A program made the translations under genes and the position numbers. DNA of 64,000 nucleotides from Lactarius indigo. Lineage: Eukaryota; Basidiomycota; Agaricomycetes; Russulales; Russulaceae. This document shows, piece by piece, positions 42,548-51,570 of this stretch. The stretch's first letter is position 1. The number at the start of each line of letters is the position of its first letter. The notes under the pieces were generated by a model. That model was not told where the DNA came from. It did no database searches and was given only the letters and a program-made list of their open reading frames with translations. The stretch covers positions 62,001-126,000 of the forward strand of contig JAFKAC010000103.1 in the NCBI GenBank assembly GCA_025766275.1, in the 5' to 3' direction.

Positions 42548-43324
42548 TGTAGCGGTATGACTTATCGCTTACAACTAGACCAAGGTGAAGATTAGCGAAC
42601 TGAACTGGGAGCACACCCAAGCCTAGCGCGGAGACAAGTCACGCGCCGAACGTACAGTCACTGCGGAGGGTATGCACACGTGAGACCTTTATACAAGGTC
42701 AAAGGCAAGGTAATCACGCAGTGGCACGCTGAGTGGAGAACCAAGAGGACAAGTTAATATTGGTGAAGAGAGAGGGAATACAAGGAAATGCGCACCTGAG
42801 TGGAGAACCAAGAGGACAAGTTGGTTCCACTCAGGACGCTACATGAGGGTTTATATACTATGCTGCGGCTGAGTTCGAATTACTACGGAACCTTATTACT
42901 AAAGGTATGTGTAATAGTAATGAGTCAGGCGCTGACGTGTCGTATCTAATAATAGCATTATCTATTGTGCTGACTGATGCACAGTCATTAATGCTGACCG
43001 AACAGTGACGTGTCCTTATCTATGAGTCACAACCCTATGACAACGTAGTCTAGAACTATCTAGAATGTTCCCTGCTTATCGTCCAATGAGAAACTAGTGT
43101 ACTAATGAGGAAGGTGCCCTAAAGAGGTAACATCCGATAAGGAAGTTACTCTCCCAGGGTCACGTGCTTGTAGGTGCACATGTTGGCATCACGTGACTAA
43201 CCATCTTATCATATCTAATGATAAGGACTTTGGACATTTGAACACAACGTTGGAGGCTCGTATTTCTTCCAAATAAATCCATAAAAATACGGAAAAATAA
43301 GGCGAAAATAGAGCGTCCGTGACA
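42548..43324 (-). repeat. 3' LTR of gypsy2
   Basis: 777 bp; sense orientation runs from TGTCACGGACGC to ACCGCTACA. Intron-like unit at 42729-42795. Confidence 0.96.
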
Positions 43325-43336
43325 TCACCCCCCTCC
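43325..43336 (-). other. Polypurine tract of gypsy2
   Basis: Sense GGAGGGGGGTGA between the pol stop and the 3' LTR. Confidence 0.85.
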
Positions 43337-46300
43337 TTAAGGGTCGACGTCCGCGTTGGCCAATGTATCCACATGATGAGCTTGCCAAGGCAAGGACGCG
43401 TAAATGAGAGCTGCTATTTTTCTAGGCGCGCCCGGGTTTGAGGAATGGAATTCCTTAACCACGTCAGGGGCATGCGCTAGATTTTTTGCCGGTTCCCAGG
43501 TGTCCTCACCCTCACCGTATCCTTTCCAACGGACGAGGTACTTGAGAGTACGACCAAAGAGTTTAGAATCTCTTATATGGTCTACTTCGTACTCTTCTTC
43601 TCCCTCGACTGTTACTGGATCGGGTGGTGGAGGCGTAAGCCCATTAACTTCGTTTCCTTTGTAAGGAGAGAGACGGTCTACATGAAATACATCATGGATC
43701 CGTAGTGCAGGGGGTAGTGCAAGCTTATAGTCGACGTCACTTATAACCTTAGTGACTTCAAATGGGCCTAGTTGCTTAGGTCCCAATTTGGACGTCTGCT
43801 GGTGTATCTTTATTTGCTTAGCTTGCAACCAGACTTTATCCCCGACGTTAAAGGAGTATGGCTTAGTCCTTTGTTCAATGTCTGTCTGCATTCGCCTTTT
43901 ACTTAGGCGTAGAGCCGCCTCTGCATCCTTACGAGCGGAAACTAAGTGCTGAAGGCGCTTGTCGAGCAATGGAATACCCGTAGGCCTACCAGCAGGAATT
44001 GTGAAGTCCGGTGTAAAGCCGTATAGTAGCTCAAAGGGGGTGTGACCCGTAGCTGAGTTGAGCCTACTATTGACTACAAATTCTGCTGTAGGAAGTAGGT
44101 CTGCCCAATCATCCTGTCTCTTGCTAATGAACATGCGCAAGTATATTTCAACTTCTTGATTTTTGCGCTCAACCTGTCCATTAGCTTGAGGGTGATAGGC
44201 TGTAGTTAGACCTGCGTCTATCCCAAGTCGTTTGTAAAGGGCCCGCATGCTTCTTGCTGCAAATTGGGGTCCCCTATCGCTTATAACTTTGCGAGGGATC
44301 CCATGCAGGGGAAATATTTGCTCAAAGTAGATGGATGCCACTCCATCAGCCGTAATCTGAGAAGTCACGGGGAACAGATGAATCTGTTTGGTATAATGAT
44401 CTACAATATTTAAGATCATATCTTTCCCTCGTGACACGGGTAGTGGACCGATTAGATCGATTCCAACTGCCTGCCAAGGTCCCTCAGGTACTTCTTGCGG
44501 CTGAATAGTTGCTTTTGGGTGTAGATCTTTGCGATAGCGTTGGCATCGATCACATCCTTCTACGTATGAGGCAATAAAGCCTGACATGCGTGGCCACCAA
44601 TAGTAATGACTAACTAGCTCTATGGTCCCATTCTTTCCAGGGTGTCCAGTGGTGATCGAGTCGTGGCATGACTTTACCACATCCCTACGAAGGGCACGAT
44701 CATTTGGGACATATAATTTACCCCGGTGGTAAATGAATCCATCTTCTTCTTCCCACATTAAGACGCCATCGGTGAGAGCTTTTGGAGCGGTCTTAGAGAT
44801 GCTTTTAAGACCCTCTATGACTTCAGCTTCTCTGATGGATGCGAGCTTAATGCGACTCCCTAGGGAGTCTGTTTCAGGGAGGAAGTGCGCTTTAATGGCA
44901 GCTAGGAAGTGCTCAGGTTTTAACACCTGTACCTGGCGGTTGTCTTCAGAGTCTCGGACTTGGTCGCGTGAGAAACGACTTAATGCATCGGCTTGCATGG
45001 ATTCTCCTTTCTTATAAGTGATTTTGAAGGCAAACCGACTTAAGAATAACGCCCATCTAGCTTGGCGTCTGTTTAAGTCTTTCATGGTTGCCCACCATTC
45101 CATATTCTTATGGTCAGTGATCACTTCAAAGGAGATGCCTTCGAGGAAATGTCTCCAATCCTCTAAGGCGCGGATTAAGCCGAGCATTTCTCTGTCGTAA
45201 ATCTCGTAATTGCGTTCTTCTTTGCTCATAGACTGTGAGCGATACGCAATAGGGTGCCAGAGACTGTCCGGGTATTTCTGAGTTAGAATACCGCCAGTAG
45301 CAAATCCTGAAGCATCTACCTCAACTCTTGTTGGAAGGTTCGGATCGTAGACCTTAAGAATAGGTTCCTGTACGAAACGTTCCTTCAACAGGTCAAAGGC
45401 TTTCTGCTGTTCAGACTGCCATATCCAAGGAGTGTCTTTCTTAGTGAGGTCATGAAGGGGACGGGCGATAGCCGCGAAGTCCTTGATGAACCTCCTATAG
45501 AAATTGGCGAACCCGATGAATGCTCTGACTTCTTTGAGCGTAGTCGGGGTAGGCCACTCCTTTACTGCAGAGACCTTGCCAGGGTCCATCTGCACTTCTC
45601 CGGGACGGATAATCATCCCAAGATACTCCATTTCTTGCTTTTCAAAATCGCACTTTTCAGGTTTAAGATAGAGGTCGTATTGTTCTAACCTTGTTAACAC
45701 TTCGCGTACTATCTTGCGATGGTGTTTAAGGTTATCGCTATAGATGAGAATATCATCCATATATACTGCGACCTCTCCTTGTGCGATAAGATCAGCAAAG
45801 ACGGCGTTCATCAAGGCTTGGAAGGTAGCAGGGCTATTGGTCATGCCAAAGTACATGACTTTTGGTTCATATAGACCCCTATTGGTGACAATGGCACCCT
45901 TCCATTCATCGCCTTCTTTGATGCGGATGTTATGATATCCCCATCGAACGTCGAATTTAGTGAAGTATTGAGCTCCCTTGAGCCTGTTAATAATGTCTGC
46001 AGCGAGTGGAAGTGGATATCGGTTCTTAATGGTGATTTTGTTAAGACGCCGATAGTCTTGGACTAGACGGAGTTTGCCATCCTTTTTCTTTATGAAGAAT
46101 ACAGGGGATGCCATTGGTGACTTAGATGGCACTAAATATCCTTTCCCTATGTGTTCGTCTAAGAATTTGTCCAATTCTACTTGCTCGCTAGGCGACATGG
46201 GGTACGTCTTGACCTTCCAGTGTTTAACGGCACCTGGTTCAAGGTCTATGGCGTGGTCCCATGGCTGATGCTCAGGGAGTCTCTGGGATTCCTCCTCAGA

Positions 46301-47227
46301 GAAAACTTTTGCGAAGTCACGATAGTGTTCAGGGACCATTTCCTCGAAGGTTTTCTTTGGTTTAGAGGTTATCGCTTTCTCGGCAATTTGCTGAGAGTAC
46401 GTGAAACCAGCCAAACAGAAAACTTCGTCAGAAACTGTGTCCAACACTTTCTCCGCAAGGAGACGGCGGCGTTCCATACGGTTCGCCATAATGCGCGTCA
46501 CCTCTATCTCTACCTCCGGTGCAGCTATTTCAGCGCTGGAGTTGAGACGCATAATGCCTTCCTGCCAATCTATGTGCGGGTTCCGGTGCCTAAGCCAAGG
46601 TAGTCCCAGTATAACTCGTTCGGGGCCTAGTGAAGTGACCATGAAGTCAAACTTTTCTGCACTAGGACCGACTTTGAGGACGAGTGTTACTTTATGGGTG
46701 ATACTGCCGGCTTCATTGAGCGTCCCATCTATATTGTACAGGGTAATGGGATGCTCCAGCGGAACTTGCAACATTTTGTGGCGGTCAGCGTACTTCTTGT
46801 CCAGGAACAACGAAGTTGCCCCAGAATCTACCATGGCTGCTACTTTTACAGTACGATGACGTCCTTGTAATTCAACAGAAATATGAAAATGAGATCTGCT
46901 ATCTTTTGTTTCGGGAATAATACATGAAGAAAGCGCTGCATCAGAAGTCATCACTTGCGGCGCTGCTACAAATTGTGGAGCAATCGGAACACTAATACTA
47001 TTGTTCATCTCCGAGGCAGATGTAGATGTAGAATCAGAACAGGAAGCCGAGACATCACTACTATCAACTTTACAGGCAGAAACAGAATGGTACGTAGGAA
47101 TTACAGATTGGTCCAAGTCCGAAATGAGGCGAGATCGTAGGCATATCTTACAACTACACGAGGCCGAGTCAACCGTATCTGTTTTACAGGGGGAGTCCGC
47201 AGCTATGACTACCCCTGGATCTAAAAA
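43337..47227 (-). CDS. gypsy2 Pol with chromodomain, intact
   Basis: Open frame of about 1290 codons ending at TAA 43337. The frame has no ATG at its start; it opens in the -1 frame at the end of gag. Numbering from the TTG codon at 47116: protease MVDSGATS at 95-102; RT with FFIKKKDGKLR near 340 and YMDD at 452-455; RNase H with VEVDASGFATGG and NYEIYDREM; integrase with the zinc HHCC (CHDS...H...CDRCQRY), VGIDLIGPLP, VISDRGPQF and HPQANGQVER; and a C-terminal chromodomain (EEYEVDHIRDSK, YLVRWKGYGEGEDTWEPAKN). All catalytic motifs are present. Chromodomains of this class steer integration to heterochromatin or to specific chromatin marks. Confidence 0.95.
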   Translation of the reverse strand, partial: FLDPGVVIAADSPCKTDTVDSASCSCKICLRSRLISDLDQSVIPTYHSVSACKVDSSDVSASCSDSTSTSASEMNNSISVPIAPQFVAAPQVMTSDAALSSCIIPETKDSRSHFHISVELQGRHRTVKVAAMVDSGATSLFLDKKYADRHKMLQVPLEHPITLYNIDGTLNEAGSITHKVTLVLKVGPSAEKFDFMVTSLGPERVILGLPWLRHRNPHIDWQEGIMRLNSSAEIAAPEVEIEVTRIMANRMERRRLLAEKVLDTVSDEVFCLAGFTYSQQIAEKAITSKPKKTFEEMVPEHYRDFAKVFSEEESQRLPEHQPWDHAIDLEPGAVKHWKVKTYPMSPSEQVELDKFLDEHIGKGYLVPSKSPMASPVFFIKKKDGKLRLVQDYRRLNKITIKNRYPLPLAADIINRLKGAQYFTKFDVRWGYHNIRIKEGDEWKGAIVTNRGLYEPKVMYFGMTNSPATFQALMNAVFADLIAQGEVAVYMDDILIYSDNLKHHRKIVREVLTRLEQYDLYLKPEKCDFEKQEMEYLGMIIRPGEVQMDPGKVSAVKEWPTPTTLKEVRAFIGFANFYRRFIKDFAAIARPLHDLTKKDTPWIWQSEQQKAFDLLKERFVQEPILKVYDPNLPTRVEVDASGFATGGILTQKYPDSLWHPIAYRSQSMSKEERNYEIYDREMLGLIRALEDWRHFLEGISFEVITDHKNMEWWATMKDLNRRQARWALFLSRFAFKITYKKGESMQADALSRFSRDQVRDSEDNRQVQVLKPEHFLAAIKAHFLPETDSLGSRIKLASIREAEVIEGLKSISKTAPKALTDGVLMWEEEDGFIYHRGKLYVPNDRALRRDVVKSCHDSITTGHPGKNGTIELVSHYYWWPRMSGFIASYVEGCDRCQRYRKDLHPKATIQPQEVPEGPWQAVGIDLIGPLPVSRGKDMILNIVDHYTKQIHLFPVTSQITADGVASIYFEQIFPLHGIPRKVISDRGPQFAARSMRALYKRLGIDAGLTTAYHPQANGQVERKNQEVEIYLRMFISKRQDDWADLLPTAEFVVNSRLNSATGHTPFELLYGFTPDFTIPAGRPTGIPLLDKRLQHLVSARKDAEAALRLSKRRMQTDIEQRTKPYSFNVGDKVWLQAKQIKIHQQTSKLGPKQLGPFEVTKVISDVDYKLALPPALRIHDVFHVDRLSPYKGNEVNGLTPPPPDPVTVEGEEEYEVDHIRDSKLFGRTLKYLVRWKGYGEGEDTWEPAKNLAHAPDVVKEFHSSNPGAPRKIAALIYASLPWQAHHVDTLANADVDP

Positions 47228-47230
47228 GCC
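47221..47230 (-). promoter_or_regulatory. Predicted -1 frameshift site, gypsy2 gag to pol
   Basis: Sense gag frame reads GCT TTT TAG; the -1 frame reads GGC TTT TTA GAT, which continues as pol. A Phe tRNA on TTT can slip back one base within the T5 run while the stop codon waits in the A site. Confidence 0.6.
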
Positions 47231-48444
47231 GCCTTAAGAGCGTTGATTTGCTCTTGTTGGGCTGTGAGCGCCGCCAATAACTTTGCCACGTCTGCCTGGG
47301 ACGTATTGGCTTTGGGCGGTGCGGAGGTACTTGATTGGACGGTAGAAGCCGCCGACTGACTGGTGGAAGGCTGGGAGGGGGTCTCCTCACTACTGGCCGC
47401 GGCTTTCGCTTTGGCGGGTTTCCCCATAAATTTGAGCATGCAGACGGGTGCCCTATGTCCGACCTTTTGACAATGGTGGCACACGTCACGTTCGTGATTT
47501 CCATCCTTCTTAGAGTGGTCTTTAGAACCACACCCGTAACACTTGCCTTGCATGTGTTTCTGATAGTCTTGCCGGGTCTTTCCGCCGGATGCGGGCTTGC
47601 TCGTGCCGGATCCCTGCTGACGTGATGCGTCAACTTGCATCGCGTCTGGATCGGACGGCTTGCCTGCAGGCAAGATTGACTGGCTGGACGAACCGCCCTT
47701 CTTCTCCGAGTCCCTCTGTCTCAGTCGCTGATCTAGCGACTGTGAGACCTGCTTGAGGTCGTCGAAGTCGACGTGGGCCTTGTCCGTCAAGGCTAAGGCG
47801 TCTTTTATGCGGTCCGACAGACCGTCGTAGAAGCGGGTGCGGAGGTCTGCTTTTGACCATCCAGTCTGTCCAGAGTACTGTTCAAACACGGATCGGTACT
47901 CTGCAACCGATCCGCGGCCCTGTTTTGTCTTCTTCAGTTGCTCCCTCGCTGTTTCCGTGGTGTCGAGGGGCGAGAACCGTCGGTTAAACTCTTTGACGAA
48001 CTCGTCCCAAGAGCTGCCAAACGGGATATTGTTAGACTGAAGTTGTTCGAGGTAGGGGAGAGCCCATGACTTGGCTTCCCCTTCCATTAAGTTGAGAACT
48101 GCCATAATCCAGCGGTCCTCTGCCCGGAAGTACATGCCCTGGGCCGGGTCCCAGGTGTTCATAGCGTCCTGCTGTGAGCCTGCCCAATTATGGAAGGCTG
48201 CAAGGAAGTGACGGGCATCTGTAGAGTTGCCTTTCCCATCCCATGCTTTGGGACGGGCCACTACTTCCTTGTGTTTAGGGCTGGGCTTGGCCGCGGTTGC
48301 TGAAACCTGTGCGGTCAAGTCCGTGACCTTTTGTGTAAGTATGCCGACTACTTGGCCCAAATCGCTTATGAGGCGCAAGCAGTCGTTGAGAGTTGGGGGC
48401 GGAGCAGGAGCTGTTGGTGTGGGTGGAGCGGCGGTGGCGGACAT
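47221..48444 (-). CDS. gypsy2 Gag
   Basis: First in-frame ATG at 48444 (MSATAAPPTP) gives 407 aa. The capsid domain runs from about RPKAWDGKGN to LRQRD, followed by a CCHC knuckle CHHCQKVGHRAPVC preceded by another cysteine pair (CYGC). The frame is open upstream to about 48695 (with TSKYRTILSKEEKEW), but without an ATG, so the true N-terminus may be longer. The TAG at 47221-47223 ends gag in a T5 run. Confidence 0.85.
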   Translation of the reverse strand: MSATAAPPTPTAPAPPPTLNDCLRLISDLGQVVGILTQKVTDLTAQVSATAAKPSPKHKEVVARPKAWDGKGNSTDARHFLAAFHNWAGSQQDAMNTWDPAQGMYFRAEDRWIMAVLNLMEGEAKSWALPYLEQLQSNNIPFGSSWDEFVKEFNRRFSPLDTTETAREQLKKTKQGRGSVAEYRSVFEQYSGQTGWSKADLRTRFYDGLSDRIKDALALTDKAHVDFDDLKQVSQSLDQRLRQRDSEKKGGSSSQSILPAGKPSDPDAMQVDASRQQGSGTSKPASGGKTRQDYQKHMQGKCYGCGSKDHSKKDGNHERDVCHHCQKVGHRAPVCMLKFMGKPAKAKAAASSEETPSQPSTSQSAASTVQSSTSAPPKANTSQADVAKLLAALTAQQEQINALKAAF

Positions 48445-48580
48445 CTTATCTAGTTCGTCTTGTCTCTTTCTTTCCTCGTACTTTTTAATCGACTCCCGTC
48501 TATCTTCGATGAGGCGAAGCTGTTCGTCTTCGTCGAAGTCGTCCCAGTTGTCGAAGTTCTTGATCCACTCTTTTTCTTCT

Positions 48581-49200
48581 TTAGAGAGGATCGTTCTGTA
48601 CTTGGACGTCACTCCTGTGGGATACTGAGCTTGAGCTTGAGCTGCTCTCTGTTTCCCTTTGGGAGCTATCGTGGGAGTGGACGGATGGGGGAGGAGAAAG
48701 TTCGGGGACTAGTGCTGCCGCAAAGGCGATCAGCTGAGGGACGGTGAAAGGGGTGCCTGCAATAAGGCCGACTGCTCCGTGAAGTTCTAGAAGAGCGTAA
48801 CGAAAATTTCTGTCGTAATAGATGGCGCGGACGTATGCTTCCGCGTCGTTCTGTGGTTCGCCTTCTAGAGAGAACCTGTAGTGGATTTCTTCACCAGCAA
48901 ATAATTCTTGCTGATAAACTACAGGGGGTGCTTGGGGGTTGTCAACGAGTGTCTCGTTGGAGGAGGAGTGCGCCGAGTGGTAGGAGTGTTCCGAAACTAC
49001 TGTTGGAGTTGGTGATGCAAATCGAGGTGAAGGGATCCGGTCAGAGGGCGAATGACCTGCTCCCTGAACGTGTAGCGATGCCGAAGCAGAGGCTAAGTTT
49101 GGAGTGAAATAAGAACGTGGGGGTGACGGGGGCACTGGAACAGGAAGTGCTGTTTCCTGTCTCCTCCGGAAGATACGTTGAAGACGTTGACGGACGTTTG
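48581..49200 (-). other. gypsy2 upstream open frame without ATG
   Basis: A frame of about 200 codons overlaps the open 5' extension of gag in a different frame. It reads QRIFRRRQETALPVPVPPS, then HSPSDRIPSPRF, QQELFAGEEIHYRFSLEG, DAEAYVRAIYYDRNFRYAL and PQLIAFAAALVPELSPP, with almost no methionine. Amino-acid make-up looks coding. A start codon is not visible, so expression would need a non-AUG start, frameshift or splicing. Confidence 0.45.
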
Positions 49201-49778
49201 CAAATATGCGAGGCAGTTTGAAAAAGGGGAGGTGGTAATGTGTGACGATGTGTTACGACGACCGCGAAACGCTAAGTCGAAGGTGATTGGAGAGTCCGAT
49301 CAAGCAAGACCAATACACAGTGATGTTTCACACTGCGCGAGGCTGCGGCGATAACGGAACACTCAGGAATGGGGTAAGGAAATGTGTAGAGCCACAAGGC
49401 TGTCTGCCTCAGTCTTCTCGACCTGTTGGCTGCCTCTCACGCTGAAGCGCTCTCAAACTTTTCTGTTTACTTCGCGTACAGCTGTCGCAGGCTAGGCCTG
49501 GCAGGCTTCTCTTCCACTTGCAGCTTATCTGGCGTGGTGACCAGTTCTGCAAGCAGTACCCAGGAACTTTACTGATGACCAGATAAAGTCCTATAGGCAA
49601 GCACAATCTATGCCGGTTTTACGGACACTAGAGTTGTACCAAGATAGCGCAGATTCTGCTTACGAAGGTCCACAGGCAAAGAGTGAGGTGGATAACACAA
49701 GGGACTTGTGGTCGTCAACCACCTAGAAGGGTAAAAGGAAAACGCCGGTAAACAAGAGTGAAGAGGCGTGTGAAGAGG

Positions 49779-49788
49779 AACTTGTCCT
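49779..49788 (-). other. Self-priming primer-binding site of gypsy2
   Basis: Sense AGGACAAGTT starts two bases after the 5' LTR. It is the exact complement of AACTTGTCCT, which begins 35 nt after the LTR TATA box (50065-50056). Confidence 0.75.
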
Positions 49789-49790
49789 AA

Positions 49791-50567
49791 TGTAGCGGTA
49801 TGACTTATCGCTTACAACTAGACCAAGGTGAAGATTAGCGAACTGAACTGGGAGCACACCCAAGCCTAGCGCGGAGACAAGTCACGCGCCGAACGTACAG
49901 TCACTGCGGAGGGTATGCACACGTGAGACCTTTATACAAGGTCAAAGGCAAGGTAATCACGCAGTGGCACGCTGAGTGGAGAACCAAGAGGACAAGTTAA
50001 TATTGGTGAAGAGAGAGGGAATACAAGGAAATGCGCACCTGAGTGGAGAACCAAGAGGACAAGTTGGTTCCACTCAGGACGCTACATGAGGGTTTATATA
50101 CTATGCTGCGGCTGAGTTCGAATTACTACGGAACCTTATTACTAAAGGTATGTGTAATAGTAATGAGTCAGGCGCTGACGTGTCGTATCTAATAATAGCA
50201 TTATCTATTGTGCTGACTGATGCACAGTCATTAATGCTGACCGAACAGTGACGTGTCCTTATCTATGAGTCACAACCCTATGACAACGTAGTCTAGAACT
50301 ATCTAGAATGTTCCCTGCTTATCGTCCAATGAGAAACTAGTGTACTAATGAGGAAGGTGCCCTAAAGAGGTAACATCCGATAAGGAAGTTACTCTCCCAG
50401 GGTCACGTGCTTGTAGGTGCACATGTTGGCATCACGTGACTAACCATCTTATCATATCTAATGATAAGGACTTTGGACATTTGAACACAACGTTGGAGGC
50501 TCGTATTTCTTCCAAATAAATCCATAAAAATACGGAAAAATAAGGCGAAAATAGAGCGTCCGTGACA
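49791..50567 (-). repeat. 5' LTR of gypsy2
   Basis: 777 bp, a match to the 3' LTR as read. Confidence 0.96.
49972..50100 (-). promoter_or_regulatory. gypsy2 TATA box, start site and 27-bp start-site duplication
   Basis: Sense TATATAAA occupies 50100-50093. A 27-bp segment starting AACTTGTCCT begins at 50065 and is repeated at 49998-49972. Copy 1 ends CTCAG and is followed by GTGCGC; copy 2 ends CTCAG. The 67-nt stretch 50038-49972 therefore has intron-like borders. Confidence 0.65.
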
Positions 50568-50572
50568 ACTTC

Positions 50573-51424
50573 CAGCAACAATAGGGACAAACATTGCCCC
50601 ATCGTTGCATTCGTCTTTTGAGAGCTCGTCCTAGGAACAAAGTGAGAGACCAACAAAAAGTATGAGAAACGCTTGTACCGCTTGCATGGATGCCCATTGC
50701 CCCGACATAAGATTTGACCACACACGCTCGCCTTTGCCATTAAACTCTTTATATGGGACATAGTTGAACTGGCCTCTGAAATCCGGTGTTGCAAGCTGTT
50801 CCCGGATGACGTCCAGGACATCGCGAGTATTCAATTCATACACTTCTTCCATCCAACGAGGAGGCACTGTCGGTTTTGGCCCAGTGTATTGAAACACGAA
50901 AGCTTTGAAAGGAAGTGAGCCTATTTTGATAGAATCTATGGTCGCGTACATTTCCTTCGCATTTCTCCAAGGTGCACCAACGGTGGCGCCATGTTTGATA
51001 GATGTTGCTGACCACAAATTAAGTCCTTCTGCGATCTCGGCAGCCGACGATTGGAGGTTCACGTAGTGGTAGTATGCCCAGTCAAATGCAAGGCGGTCCT
51101 CGAAAGGCGTCCAGTCCTGGACATGCTGATTATCTTGGCTCGGTGGTGCTGGAAGTGACGTCGAACCCCATGGAGCTTGAAGGAACATGCCACTTTCATC
51201 GCATGGCCGAGCTGTGGTCCTGTAAGAACAAAAAAAGGGGAAGAGTATGTGGGCATACCGTCCAATGATGGGTGGAAAATTCTAGTATGTGACAACAAGT
51301 CCTTGGGAGGTGTAATGACTGGATGCTTGAGTTTCTTGTGTCGAGCAAGTCCGGCGAGTGTAGAGCATACTTTGGGACAGACAGCACACGCGAAAGAACG
51401 GGGAATGTTGGGCAATTGATCCAT
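50573..51424 (-). pseudogene. Plavaka-type transposase, 5' part
   Basis: Starts MDQLPNIPRSFACAVC at 51424 with a C2H2 zinc finger (CAVCPKVCSTLAGLARHKKLKH), the normal N-terminus of these transposases. Later parts are PFEDRLAFDWAYYHYV, LPFKAFVFQYTGP, PRWMEEVYELNTRDVL and FNYVPYKEFNGKGERVWSNLMSGQWA, ending in AMFVPIVAGS at the gypsy2 junction. GT/AG introns are visible, for example after the zinc finger. Together with 40201-42547 it forms one gene. Confidence 0.85.
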
Positions 51425-51570
51425 GTGACGGTAGAAGAATGGACCTTACCAATGGCCAATTGAAACGTTCGAGTTTTGATCCCGCTTTGAAATCCCAGCT
51501 GACACCTGGTAAAAGCCGTCCCATTCATAAGTTACCTCCCCGTGCAACGCCCACCTCCTCTTATACCCAG

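Larger units (their letters stand above)
42548..50567 (-). mobile_element. Complete young chromovirus (Ty3/gypsy), 'gypsy2'
   Basis: Two 777-bp LTRs (42548-43324, 49791-50567) look identical on reading. The 5-bp duplication ACTTC is exact at 42543-42547 and 50568-50572. gag and pol are open and complete with a C-terminal chromodomain, so the copy may be active. It sits inside an exon of the Plavaka transposase, between VPIVAGS and DKTTVS. Confidence 0.96.
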
